Part shown: piece after piece, positions 7,097 through 14,708 of the stretch
Position numbering within the stretch: the first letter of the stretch is position 1
How the letters are laid out: each line of letters starts with the position of its first letter
DNA from: Methanomicrobiales archaeon
GTDB lineage: Archaea > Halobacteriota > Methanomicrobia > Methanomicrobiales > Methanoculleaceae
DNA length: 15,340 nt
Reading direction: 5' to 3'
NCBI GenBank assembly: GCA_012521035.1
Contig: JAAYND010000161.1
Location: forward strand, 1 to 15,340
Notes under the pieces: generated by a model
What the model was told of the DNA's origin: nothing
Database searches by the model: none
Seen by the model: only the letters and a program-made list of their open reading frames with translations
Made by a program: the position numbers and the translations under genes

Positions 7097-7976
7097 GGGC
7101 ACACCCCACGATCTCACGCGCATCGATACCGTCGTGGCTGTAGAGGTCATCTGCGATGCTTGCGAAGATGCCGATATCATCGATGACCGCGCTCCCTATC
7201 TCAACGGCACTCGCGCCGGCCATCAGCATCTCGACGACGTTATCGGCTGTAGATACCCCACCGCAGCCTATGATCGGGATCGAGCAGGCCTCGTGGAGCT
7301 CGTAGACGCACCGGATCGCGATGGGAAAGATCGCCTTCCCCGAGAGCCCGCCAAACCGGTTACCGAGCACCGGCCGGCGGAGCGACGTCGATATCCGCAT
7401 CGCCTTCACCGTGTTGACCGCGACGATCGCATCTGCCCCGCCGCGCTCTGCTGCCGCCCCGATCCCGGCGATATCAGTGACGTTCGGGGTGAGTTTTACC
7501 CAGGTCGGGAGACCGAGCGCGGCCACCGCTCTCGTGCACTCCTCCACGAGAGCAGGATCGCTCCCGATAGAAGCCCCGTAACCCTCGGCATGGGGGCAGG
7601 AGAGGTTCAGTTCAAGCCCGGATGCCCGGTCAACAAACCAGTCGGCGACCGTCCGGAACTCCTCCGGCGTCCCCCCGAATATGCTCACAACAACCGGCTC
7701 ACCCTTCAGGGCGGCCAGTTCATCCACGAACGCGGCAGAGGGGTTCGGGAGGCCCATGGCGTTGATGATACCGCCGTCGACGACGATCAGGCAGGGGCCG
7801 GGGTGCCCCTCTTTTGGGTCCGGACCGATGGATTTCGTGACCACACCGCCGGCGCCGTTTGCAAGGATGCGAGCGAGCGATGCACCGGTGGTCCCGAGGA
7901 TGCCGGCAGCCAGCAGAAGATGGTTCTTCAACTGGACGCCGCCGACCTCGATAGGGCCAGGATAAAGCGTAACCAT
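7089..7976 (-). CDS. pyrD: Dihydroorotate dehydrogenase, class 1B catalytic subunit
   Basis: FMN enzyme that oxidises dihydroorotate to orotate, the fourth step of UMP synthesis; class 1B forms work as a complex with PyrK. The 295-residue protein shows the N-terminal LLLAAGILGTTG, the active-site loop NLSCPHAEGYG with the catalytic cysteine at 127 (cysteine is typical of class 1B), WVKLTPNV, AVNTVKAM, and the phosphate-binding GCGGVSTADNVVEMLMAGASAVEIGSA region split over its C-terminal third. No Shine-Dalgarno sequence precedes ATG 7976, but a TATA box lies about 27 bases upstream, so the transcript is probably leaderless. The stop overlaps pyrK. Confidence 0.95.
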   Translation of the reverse strand: MVTLYPGPIEVGGVQLKNHLLLAAGILGTTGASLARILANGAGGVVTKSIGPDPKEGHPGPCLIVVDGGIINAMGLPNPSAAFVDELAALKGEPVVVSIFGGTPEEFRTVADWFVDRASGLELNLSCPHAEGYGASIGSDPALVEECTRAVAALGLPTWVKLTPNVTDIAGIGAAAERGGADAIVAVNTVKAMRISTSLRRPVLGNRFGGLSGKAIFPIAIRCVYELHEACSIPIIGCGGVSTADNVVEMLMAGASAVEIGSAVIDDIGIFASIADDLYSHDGIDAREIVGCAHG

Positions 7977-7995
7977 TGAAAAAAGGTGGGAGTGA

Positions 7996-8009
7996 GGTAT
8001 TATTATACC
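7996..8009 (-). promoter_or_regulatory. pyrD: TATA box for pyrD, within a short palindrome
   Basis: On the minus strand the sequence reads GGTATAATAATACC, centred about 27 bases before the pyrD ATG, so transcription should start at or next to the ATG. The box is also an inverted repeat (GGTAT-tatt-ATACC). In principle it could be used in both directions or be bound by a dimeric regulator. Confidence 0.6.
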
Positions 8010-8175
8010 CTCGCGCCAAGTATAACTAAGAAGGAATATCAGCTCCGCCCCACGGAGCCCGGATATCGGAACTAAAAAACGGCAATATGCCCCCTTCCCC
8101 TGTCGGACCGCTATCCTCCGTGTAGCAGGGCCGGTTGATCGTACAACCTTTTACCGTTATTACAGGACGATACGT

Positions 8176-9042
8176 ATGACCTCGCTCGCAATCTTAGGTG
8201 TAGGAAAGGTGGGGGGCGAGACGGCGTTTCTCTCCGCCGCGCTCGGTCTCGCCGATGAGCTAATCCTCTACGATGCATATGAACCCATCCTCCGTGCACA
8301 GGTACTCGATCTACAACATACGGGTATCGATGTCACGATCTCTACCGATCCGGCAGCGATGCGGAACGCCGATATCTTCATCTTTGCGGCGGGCACTCCG
8401 AGAACGCCGGATATCAAGACCAGGGCCGACCTCCTTGAGGCGAACGTACCGGTGGTGAAACGTTGCGGTAAACACCTGCAGGGGTTTCCCGGGATCGTCA
8501 TCACCATCACAAACCCCATGGACGCAAACAACTATGGCCTCTGGAAGATGATGGGCATCGACCGACAGCGCTGCATCGGGTTTGGTGGTCAACTTGATAG
8601 CGCTCGTTTCGCCTGTCTCCTCCGCGGAGCAGGGGTTCCAGGGCCGGCCTGGGTGCTTGGAGAGCACGGCGAGCACCAGGTGCCGCTCTTCTCAAAGACC
8701 GGCGTCGATCTCGAGAACGGTGAGCGGGAGGCTATTCTGTCACAGATGCGGGGGGCGAGCATGGAGGTGATCCGTGGTAAGGGCGGCACGGTCTTTGGTC
8801 CCGCATACCACATCGTTATGCTGATACAGGCGATCCTCAAAGACCAGCGCGATCTGCTCTCCTGCTCATGCATGCTCGACGGCGAGTATGGCCTCTCGGG
8901 CTGCTCATTCGGCGTCCCCGCCCGGATCGGCCGCGAGGGGATCCTCGGTATCGAGGAGTGGAGTCTTGATACCTGGGAAGAGGAGAAGATGGCAGAGGCG
9001 GGAGCGTTCCTGAAAGGGCTCTGCAGGAGATTTGATGACTGA
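8176..9042 (+). CDS. mdh: Malate dehydrogenase (lactate/malate dehydrogenase family)
   Basis: Interconverts malate and oxaloacetate with NAD(P)H. The 288-residue protein begins with the Rossmann loop ILGVGKVGGETA. An aspartate at the end of the second strand (LILYDAYEP) favours NAD. Substrate residues match malate rather than lactate enzymes: R76 (in TPRTP) where lactate dehydrogenases have glutamine, then R83, the D141/R144 pair in LDSAR, and the catalytic H164 in GEHGEHQVP. The last motif is slightly unusual, since GEHGDS is commoner. A weak ribosome binding site, AGGA, lies near 8163. The 199-base spacer to the divergent pyrD holds the promoter region. Its end overlaps polB, which implies coupling. 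In methanogens it would serve the incomplete reductive TCA pathway (established for the group). Confidence 0.92.
   Translation: MTSLAILGVGKVGGETAFLSAALGLADELILYDAYEPILRAQVLDLQHTGIDVTISTDPAAMRNADIFIFAAGTPRTPDIKTRADLLEANVPVVKRCGKHLQGFPGIVITITNPMDANNYGLWKMMGIDRQRCIGFGGQLDSARFACLLRGAGVPGPAWVLGEHGEHQVPLFSKTGVDLENGEREAILSQMRGASMEVIRGKGGTVFGPAYHIVMLIQAILKDQRDLLSCSCMLDGEYGLSGCSFGVPARIGREGILGIEEWSLDTWEEEKMAEAGAFLKGLCRRFDD
9025..9030 (+). promoter_or_regulatory. polB: Ribosome binding site that fixes the polB start
   Basis: AGGAGA ends four bases before ATG 9035 and lies inside the final codons of mdh. It favours ATG 9035 over the TTG at 9032 and the later ATG at 9047. Confidence 0.6.
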
Positions 9043-11470
9043 ATCGATGCCTGAATCTCGTACAGACACCACGGCAACCCTTGACGATTTTGGGAAGACC
9101 CGTATCGGTATCCACCAGGTGGAGTACAGCGTCGGCCCGGAGATCCCGGTCGTCCATGTATTCGGCCGGGATGCCTCCGGGAGAGCTGTCATGGTCAACG
9201 TGACCGGTTTTCGGCCCTACTTCTACGCACCCGCCGGCCAGGTGGATGGACGCCCCCTCCCGCCGGGCGTCGATGTAGAGCCCGGTACGACCTACCGCTC
9301 CATCCGGGGTGAGGCGCTCCGAAGGCTCTACACCCGGAACCCCGGCGACGTCCGCGATATCCGCAACGACTTCCAGCACTTTGAGGCGGATATACCGTTT
9401 GCCACCCGATTCATGATCGACTGTGATCTTACCGGAGGTATGGAACTGCCTGCCGGCGCTCCAGCGGTCGACTACCGTGATCTTGCTCCGGCCGACGTCA
9501 AGGTTCCTGCCCGGACCTGCATCATGGATATCGAGTGCGTGGATGAGAATGGGTTCCCGGAACCGGATCGGGATCCGATCATCTGCATCACCTGCCGGGA
9601 CTCCTTCGATGAGGACTACACGACCCTCCTCTGGACTCCGGACGGGATCTCGGGTGATGCGCCGGAGTTCAGTCTCCATGGAGAGCACCGCGTCATCCGG
9701 TTCCCAAGCGAGGTGGCGATGCTCAAGGGCCTCATCGACTACATCAGAGAGCGCGACCCTGATATCCTCTCCGGCTGGAACTTCGTCGATTTCGATATCC
9801 CCTACATACTGCGACGGATGGCGGCGCTCGGGCTCCACGGTGAAGACCTCGCGCGCCTTCCCGGGCAGACCTCACGTAACGCCGTCCGGGGGAGGTCGAT
9901 CTTCGACCTCCTCGGCGCATACCGGAAGATGCACCAGGCCCAGAAGGAGTCCTACCGGCTCGATGCGATCGCCGGGGACGAACTCGGGGAGACGAAGATC
10001 CGCTACAGCGGGACGATCACTGAACTCTGGCGATCCGACCCGGCACGTCTCGTGGAGTACAACTACCGTGACGTCGAGCTCTGCGTCGGGATCGATAAAA
10101 AGAACAACATCATCGAGTTCTACCGCGAGATCGCGCGGTACGTCGGTTGCCCGCTCGACCGGACGCTGAACTCCTCAAACGTCATCGATATCTATGTCCT
10201 GCGCAAGGCCTCGGGCAGGTTTATCCTCCCCTCGAAGGGGTTTGCCGCTGGAGACGAATTTGAGGGGGCGACCGTCTTTGAACCCGCTACCGGTCTCCGG
10301 GAGAACGTCGTGGTCCTCGACCTGAAATCGCTCTACCCGATGGCGATGATGACGATCAACGCATCACCTGAGACGAAGAGCCCGGATGGAGAACTGCGGG
10401 CGCCCAACGGCATCCGGTTCTCCCGGGAGCCAGACGGGTTGACGAGGAGCATCCTCTCAGAGCTCCTCGTAGAGCGGGATGAGCGCAAGCGCCTCCGAAA
10501 CACCTACCCCTTCGGATCGCCGGAGTACACCCTCTACGACCTCCAGCAGAACGTCCTGAAGGTGATCATGAACTCCTACTACGGGGTCTCGGGCTACACC
10601 AGGTTCAGGCTCTACGACCGTGAGATCGGTTCGGCCGTCACATCGGTCGGTCGGGCGATCATCAGGCATACCCGCGACCTCATCACCAGCCTCGGCTACA
10701 CGGTCCTTTATGGTGACACCGACTCCTGCATGGTCGAGATCCCGCCGGGGAGCCTTGAAGAGACCATCACAAAGGCGAGAGATATCGAAGACCGCCTGAA
10801 CGCGAGTTACGGGGACTTCGCGCTCCGCGAACTCGCTGCTGATAAACACTACTTCTCGATCAAGTTCGAGAAAGTCTATCAGCGCTTTTTCCAGGCTGGC
10901 AAGAAGAAGCGCTACGCCGGGCACCTGATCTGGAAGGAGGGCAAAGACGTCGATGAGGTCGATGTCGTCGGGTTTGAGATCCGGCGGAGCGACTCGCCGC
11001 AGGTCACCCGGGAGGTGCAACACGACGTCATCGAGATGATCCTCCGGGGGGATTCATTTGCGGATGTGCAGGCCTACCTGCGCGATGTCATCAGGAGGTA
11101 CCGCCGCGGGGAGTACTCCCTTGATGAGGCCGGCATCCCGGGAGGGATAGGAAAGGACCTGAATAGCTACGAGACCGAGGATGCCCATGTCCGGGGGGCG
11201 AAGTATTCAAATAAGTATCTCGGGACCGACTTCAAGCGGGGCAGTAAGCCGAAACGGGTCTACATAAAGGCCGTTACCGCGAAGTACCCGAGAACTGATG
11301 TGGTCTGCTTTGAGTATGCCGATCAGGTTCCGCCCGAGTTCGTCATTGACTGGGAGACGATGCTTGAAAAGACGCTCAAAGGACCGCTCTCGCGGATAAT
11401 CGAGCCGCTCGGGTGGGACTGGCACGATGTCGACCCGACGCGGACGACGTTGTTTGATTTTGGGATGTAA
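9035..11470 (+). CDS. polB: Family B DNA-directed DNA polymerase with 3'-5' exonuclease
   Basis: Replicative or repair DNA polymerase of the archaeal PolB family, 811 residues, with no intein and no truncation. The proofreading site is complete: Exo I DIE (165-167), Exo II NFVDFD (249-254), Exo III YNYRD (342-346). The polymerase motifs are also intact: motif A DLKSLYP (429-435), motif B KVIMNSYYG (509-517), motif C YGDTDS (559-564), and the thumb-proximal KKRYAG. The N-terminal GFRPYFYA resembles the pocket with which archaeal PolB enzymes stall at template uracil. The start overlaps the mdh stop by eight bases (ATGACTGA). Methanogens also have the D-family polymerase, so which one leads replication cannot be told here. 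Confidence 0.97.
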   Translation: MTESMPESRTDTTATLDDFGKTRIGIHQVEYSVGPEIPVVHVFGRDASGRAVMVNVTGFRPYFYAPAGQVDGRPLPPGVDVEPGTTYRSIRGEALRRLYTRNPGDVRDIRNDFQHFEADIPFATRFMIDCDLTGGMELPAGAPAVDYRDLAPADVKVPARTCIMDIECVDENGFPEPDRDPIICITCRDSFDEDYTTLLWTPDGISGDAPEFSLHGEHRVIRFPSEVAMLKGLIDYIRERDPDILSGWNFVDFDIPYILRRMAALGLHGEDLARLPGQTSRNAVRGRSIFDLLGAYRKMHQAQKESYRLDAIAGDELGETKIRYSGTITELWRSDPARLVEYNYRDVELCVGIDKKNNIIEFYREIARYVGCPLDRTLNSSNVIDIYVLRKASGRFILPSKGFAAGDEFEGATVFEPATGLRENVVVLDLKSLYPMAMMTINASPETKSPDGELRAPNGIRFSREPDGLTRSILSELLVERDERKRLRNTYPFGSPEYTLYDLQQNVLKVIMNSYYGVSGYTRFRLYDREIGSAVTSVGRAIIRHTRDLITSLGYTVLYGDTDSCMVEIPPGSLEETITKARDIEDRLNASYGDFALRELAADKHYFSIKFEKVYQRFFQAGKKKRYAGHLIWKEGKDVDEVDVVGFEIRRSDSPQVTREVQHDVIEMILRGDSFADVQAYLRDVIRRYRRGEYSLDEAGIPGGIGKDLNSYETEDAHVRGAKYSNKYLGTDFKRGSKPKRVYIKAVTAKYPRTDVVCFEYADQVPPEFVIDWETMLEKTLKGPLSRIIEPLGWDWHDVDPTRTTLFDFGM

Positions 11471-11471
11471 G

Positions 11472-11497
11472 AAAAAGGTTTGGGGGTGCCCGCGGGC
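11472..11497 (-). terminator. Possible terminator between convergent polB and the 143-residue gene
   Basis: Read on the minus strand after the TAA of the 143-residue gene, a perfect palindrome GCCCGCGGGC (11488-11497) is followed after about 11 bases by TTTTT (complement of 11472-11476). U-runs are the main signal for archaeal termination. The run is short, so this is tentative. Confidence 0.35.
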
Positions 11498-11498
11498 C

Positions 11499-11930
11499 TT
11501 ACGCGAGCCCCCTCTTCCCGAGTTCTTCTTTCATGAACTCCCGGCGTTCGATGTTCTTCGACCAGACGATCCGGCCGCCGGCGACCTGCCAGTTGCCCAT
11601 CTCCAGGACATCGATCCCCTCGGGAACCCGGGAGACGTCAGCGCCGGTGGGTACGACCAGAACGGCATTATCGAGAGCGATATCCGCGTCGATAAGCGCC
11701 TGGCACTGACCCTGGAGTTCCTCAATGGCATCCATCCGGACCGCAGGCGCCATCTCCACGCCCACGATCACGCGCTCGGTCCTGCCGGCGATCCGGCGGG
11801 AGAGCACACACTCAGGCTGCGCATTGCCGTAGGTCGGGAACCATGCAAACTGCCACCCATCCTGGGGGGAGAATCGTCGGGCAAGAGCCTTTCTGACATC
11901 AAGGTATGTAGAATCTTTTACGCCACCCAT
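11499..11930 (-). CDS. Conserved-looking protein of unknown function (143 residues)
   Basis: I do not recognise this protein. It has no signal peptide and no membrane segment, so it is probably cytoplasmic. It looks like one alpha/beta domain: an N-terminal helix (DVRKALARRF), a strand around QFAWFPTYGNAQPECVL, a basic strand pair (SRRIAGRTERVIVGVEMA), a helix (MDAIEELQGQCQALIDADIA), a strand NAVLVVPTGADVS, and a charged C-terminal helix (NIERREFMKEELGKR). The alternation resembles small nuclease-like or nucleotide-binding folds, but no catalytic motif is clear. Coding support comes from a TATA box and GAGGAT ahead of the ATG, a consistent codon bias, and convergent arrangement with polB. Its own promoter suggests it is expressed alone. 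Confidence 0.7.
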   Translation of the reverse strand: MGGVKDSTYLDVRKALARRFSPQDGWQFAWFPTYGNAQPECVLSRRIAGRTERVIVGVEMAPAVRMDAIEELQGQCQALIDADIALDNAVLVVPTGADVSRVPEGIDVLEMGNWQVAGGRIVWSKNIERREFMKEELGKRGLA

Positions 11931-11965
11931 GTCTGTTATCCTCTGCTCTACGTTTTGTCCGCAGT

Positions 11966-11977
11966 CAAATATAAGGG
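11966..11977 (-). promoter_or_regulatory. TATA box for the 143-residue protein gene
   Basis: The minus strand reads CCCTTATATTTG, about 40 bases before the ATG at 11930. The predicted start of transcription near 11945 leaves a leader of about 15 bases, which contains GAGGAT as a ribosome binding site. Confidence 0.6.
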
Positions 11978-12181
11978 TTGCAGTTTTCCTGCTCCGGCAG
12001 GCCCATGCATACCTCTCATGAATGAGTGTGGGGAAACTCCATTATTTCAGGACCGATCGGGGAATAGATGCTGGATACGGGCCGGTCGGCGCACCGCTGA
12101 TGAGTTTGCCACCGTGAGTTCTCTTCGTGAGGCCCCCACCCGATCCTCGAGGGGCGGTGCCGGGAAGCTCATGGCCTTCCT

Positions 12182-12230
12182 TGCACTGCGGTGCCTGGAT
12201 GAGGGCCCGGTGCACCGCTCCAGCAGTGCA
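12182..12230. repeat. Long imperfect inverted repeat (structured RNA or operator candidate)
   Basis: TGCACTGCGGTGC (12182-12194) can pair with GCACC (12212-12216) and then GCAGTGCA (12223-12230), leaving a six-base bulge (GCTCCA) and a loop of about 17 bases. That makes about 13 paired bases. It lies some 60-100 bases before the next start codon and outside the predicted leaderless transcript, so it would be either a DNA element or part of an unannotated RNA. Confidence 0.4.
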
Positions 12231-12258
12231 GGATGCCTGCTCCTCTATCACGCGAACC

Positions 12259-12265
12259 TTTATTT
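12259..12265 (+). promoter_or_regulatory. TATA element for the bactofilin-like gene
   Basis: TTTATTT is centred about 27 bases before ATG 12290, the distance expected for a leaderless transcript. The GGGGTGAGG that follows (12268-12276) would then lie upstream of the RNA start and would not act in ribosome binding. Confidence 0.5.
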
Positions 12266-12289
12266 CAGGGGTGAGGTACCTCCCCCTCT

Positions 12290-13273
12290 ATGAAGTATCT
12301 GGCAGTCATCATCCTCGGCCTGCTGCTCATGCCGGCAGGTGTGCAGGCACTCACCTTCATGAGCGGAGATCAGTCCGTGATTGATACCCCCATCCCCGAC
12401 GATCTGATCGCATCAGGAGGGACTGTGACCGTCAACGCCCCGGTTGATAGCCTGACGGTCGCCGGGGGGCGCGTAGCGGTGAACGCGCCCATCAAGGGCG
12501 ATGTCATAGCCGCGGGGGGTACCCTGATCATCAACGGCGATGTCGGCGGGAAGGTGCTCGCTGCGGGTGGCGTGATCGAGGTGAACGGGAACGCGACAAA
12601 CGTCCTCATCACCGGCAGCACGGTCAGGATCGGGAAGGATGCCGTCATAAGGCGTGACGCTCTGATCAGTGCCGGGGACGTAACAAACGAGGGATCGGTC
12701 CTGCAGAACCTTACCGTCTCAGCAAACACCTTTGCTAACATTGGCACAGCCGGGAACGTGGTCTTTGAGGAGGTTCAGGAACCGACGCTCCCTCTTCCCG
12801 GCCTCTTCTCGATCCTGGCCGCCATCGGGTTTTTGATCCTCGGTCTCATCCTCGTCAGGGTCTTTCCGGCCCCGTTTGCGGCTGTGGTCAGGGGGGTTGA
12901 GGGGAGACCGGTCGTCCTCACGATCGCCGGGTTCTTCGCGATCATCATATCAATGATCCTCCTCCTCATCGTCGCCGTCACTATCATCGGCCTGCCCCTC
13001 GCGATCATCGCCGGACTGCTCTTCATCATCGCTCTGATGATCTCGTCACTCTTTGTCGCATACGCCCTTGGAGACGTCATCGCATCACGCACGGGATGGA
13101 AGCCCGGGCCAACCGAGGTGTTCATCCTCGGTTTTGTGATCCTGCAGGTACTCATATTCATCCCGCTACTCGGGAGTATCGTCCAGATCATCGCGGTCAG
13201 CCTCGGCTACGGCGGATTGCTCCACGCGCTCAGGACTGCCTGGACACTCCGCGCGGGAGGGGAGGTGGTATAG
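12290..13273 (+). CDS. Exported bactofilin-like beta-helix domain fused to a multi-pass membrane domain
   Basis: A 327-residue protein. Residues 1-20 form a signal peptide ending in GVQA. Residues about 40-130 are short regular repeats with Gly-Gly turns at 43, 59, 76 and 93 (spacing 16-17) and strand patterns such as TVTVNAP, RVAVNAP, TLIINGD and VIEVNG, as in the right-handed beta-helix of bactofilin-type polymer-forming proteins. From about 171 there are four hydrophobic segments (roughly 172-192, 208-230, 232-256 and 280-304), the arrangement of the membrane domain often joined to such repeats. The repeats would face outside the cell. A role in surface or membrane organisation is likely but unproven. 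It converges with the Rsm22-like gene, with two bases between the stops. Confidence 0.82.
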   Translation: MKYLAVIILGLLLMPAGVQALTFMSGDQSVIDTPIPDDLIASGGTVTVNAPVDSLTVAGGRVAVNAPIKGDVIAAGGTLIINGDVGGKVLAAGGVIEVNGNATNVLITGSTVRIGKDAVIRRDALISAGDVTNEGSVLQNLTVSANTFANIGTAGNVVFEEVQEPTLPLPGLFSILAAIGFLILGLILVRVFPAPFAAVVRGVEGRPVVLTIAGFFAIIISMILLLIVAVTIIGLPLAIIAGLLFIIALMISSLFVAYALGDVIASRTGWKPGPTEVFILGFVILQVLIFIPLLGSIVQIIAVSLGYGGLLHALRTAWTLRAGGEVV

Positions 13274-13275
13274 GT

Positions 13276-14607
13276 TCACGCTACACTTACCGGCCTGATC
13301 CGGGTCCGGGGGAGGATCACGAGGTTGTATGCGTTGTGATCCCGGTTGAACCTGACGAGAACCCCCCGGAGCTCCATGATATCACCATATCCAACCCCCG
13401 CGAATATATCGCGGTTCGGGCCACGGAGGGTCGCCGGGATCACAGCGTAGACCGGATCTGCCGGCGTCCCGTCGCAGACCCTGTAGACCTTCGTCCGGTC
13501 ATCGCCGAGATTTCCTGACATAAGCGCCGCGACAACGTTGATCGTCCTGTCGCGGTGCCTGCGGAGGTGGGAGAAACGGGCGAACTTCGCTCCGGGTGGC
13601 ACCCGGTAGGTGTGTTGCACCCTCCCATCCTTTCGCAGGAGAGCGGAGGAGTACTTGATATCGGCGTTGATGAACCGGTATCCGTTCCCCCCCTCTGAGA
13701 GTCGCTCCATCAACCGGGTCGGCCGGATACTGTTCTTCTGCTCAAACGTCCAGCATCTCTCGGGGTTGCAGGCGGTGCCCCATATGAACGAGCATGGACT
13801 GTAGATGGAAAGCCCCCGATCCCTGATCGCGCGCACGGTCCGGCGCATGGTGGTTGCGTTCTCAAGGTCTGCCGGCTCGACGATGATGATCGTCCCGTCG
13901 GGTGCGAGACGATCGGCAAGGCCGGTGACGAGGTCGGCACGCTCATCGATATCCATGTCGCGGAGCTCACCGAGGACGTTTGAGAAGACCATAAGGTCGA
14001 CATGATCGGGCAGATCGCCAGCCACAAGCGTCCTGATATCCTCGCGGATGGGCCTTTCAACCCGCACCGCATCACCCTGTGCCGCTGCAGCGGCCGGGAC
14101 CAGGGCGTTGTAGGCCTCGAAGTGCTCTTCTGAGCGCTCAACCGCGTAGATCTCGGCCGTTCCGGCTCCTGTCCGCTCGAGGAGGTCGATCACAGCGAGC
14201 GGCACGACCCCCGGTCCGGTGCCCAGGTCCAGTATGCGCATATGAGACTTTGCGAGGCCCTGCTCGATGATCTGCCAGAGGATATGCTCGAACTGCACCA
14301 GGTAGACCGGCGCGTGGTAGGCGAGGTAGCCGAGGACCGGGTAGGCCTTCCGGTAGCTCACCGGTTGCCCTTTCCAGTACTGGCTCTTCTGGACGAGGAT
14401 GGCGTTACGCATCCGGTCGAGGACGGCCGGATCGTCCCATGCCTTGGAAGTCTTCCTCTCGATGTACTCCTCCACGAGCCGCTGGATGTAATCCGGGATC
14501 TCCGGGTCTTTGAAGAACGCGAGTTGTCGCTCGCGGCCGGCATCGCTGATGGTGAGAGAGGAACCTGCAGGATGCTCTGTCTGTTGAGTATTGTGCCGCT
14601 CGCTCAT
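13276..14607 (-). CDS. Rsm22-family SAM-dependent methyltransferase-like ribosome assembly protein
   Basis: Member of the Rsm22/METTL17 family, whose mitochondrial relatives help assemble the small ribosomal subunit. In 443 residues it has an N-terminal helical region, a methyltransferase fold with the AdoMet loop ILDLGTGPG (residues 125-133), a VFSNVLGEL motif, and GTIIIVEP. It then has a cysteine cluster (C272 in SPCSF, C280 and C285 in TACNPERC) and C378 in RVCDGTP. The METTL17/Rsm22 family binds a 4Fe-4S cluster through four cysteines with a similar three-plus-one layout, so one is expected here. The FEQK and IKYSSALLRKDG segments also fit the family. The start has no ribosome binding site, but a TATA-like element lies about 29 bases upstream. 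Actual methyl transfer is unproven for the family. Confidence 0.85.
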   Translation of the reverse strand: MSERHNTQQTEHPAGSSLTISDAGRERQLAFFKDPEIPDYIQRLVEEYIERKTSKAWDDPAVLDRMRNAILVQKSQYWKGQPVSYRKAYPVLGYLAYHAPVYLVQFEHILWQIIEQGLAKSHMRILDLGTGPGVVPLAVIDLLERTGAGTAEIYAVERSEEHFEAYNALVPAAAAAQGDAVRVERPIREDIRTLVAGDLPDHVDLMVFSNVLGELRDMDIDERADLVTGLADRLAPDGTIIIVEPADLENATTMRRTVRAIRDRGLSIYSPCSFIWGTACNPERCWTFEQKNSIRPTRLMERLSEGGNGYRFINADIKYSSALLRKDGRVQHTYRVPPGAKFARFSHLRRHRDRTINVVAALMSGNLGDDRTKVYRVCDGTPADPVYAVIPATLRGPNRDIFAGVGYGDIMELRGVLVRFNRDHNAYNLVILPRTRIRPVSVA

Positions 14608-14631
14608 GGTGTATCAGATTCTTGCCGGGAT

Positions 14632-14640
14632 GGTAAATAC
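14632..14640 (-). promoter_or_regulatory. TATA-like element for the Rsm22-like gene
   Basis: The minus strand reads GTATTTACC, centred about 29 bases before the ATG at 14607. The transcript would be leaderless or nearly so, in keeping with the absence of a ribosome binding site. Confidence 0.45.
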
Positions 14641-14690
14641 AGGTTCCGGGGGCGCAAACCTCCCCGGTAAAGGTGATTGAGAGGGGCAGG

Positions 14691-14708
14691 GTGCCTCGCT
14701 CAAGGCAC
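14691..14708 (-). repeat. Small hairpin at the 3' end of iorB
   Basis: GTGCCT (14691-14696) and AGGCAC (14703-14708) are exact reverse complements with a six-base loop, and they overlap the iorB stop codon. No long T-run follows on the minus strand, so a role in RNA end formation or stability is only possible. Confidence 0.3.

Larger units (their letters stand above)
11931..12289. other. 359-base intergenic gap with two promoters and a hairpin
   Basis: The gap separates the divergent starts of the 143-residue gene and the bactofilin-like gene. It holds a TATA box at each end, a short hairpin CCTGC-TCCG-GCAGG (11988-12001), and a longer imperfect hairpin at 12182-12230. Open frames across it are GC-driven and overlap these signals. 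I see no tRNA-like fold. Confidence 0.5.

Noticed and set aside
6651..7979. A 442-codon open frame on the plus strand opposite pyrK and pyrD
   Set aside because: It is antisense to two clearly identified genes, crosses their boundary, has low-complexity composition and no recognisable motif. GC-rich codon bias on the other strand explains its length.
8837..9838. A 333-codon minus-strand frame opposite mdh and polB
   Set aside because: It is complementary to well-supported coding sequence and has no family resemblance; it is an antisense shadow.
11427..11498. Intein or C-terminal extension in DNA polymerase B
   Set aside because: Motifs A, B and C have normal spacing with no insertion, and the protein ends in a short tail of usual length.
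11988..12001. CCTGC-TCCG-GCAGG hairpin as a terminator
   Set aside because: It lies upstream of a gene start on the minus strand and is not followed by a T-run in either useful direction; it is probably incidental.
12042..12251. A 69-codon minus-strand frame in the 359-base gap
   Set aside because: It has no ribosome binding site or TATA element, contains the inverted repeat, and has a Gly/Pro/Ser-rich, unstructured-looking translation.
11427..12293. A 288-codon open frame on the plus strand from inside polB to the bactofilin-like gene
   Set aside because: It overlaps the end of polB, the whole minus-strand 143-residue gene and both promoters, and the translation has no domain-like pattern.
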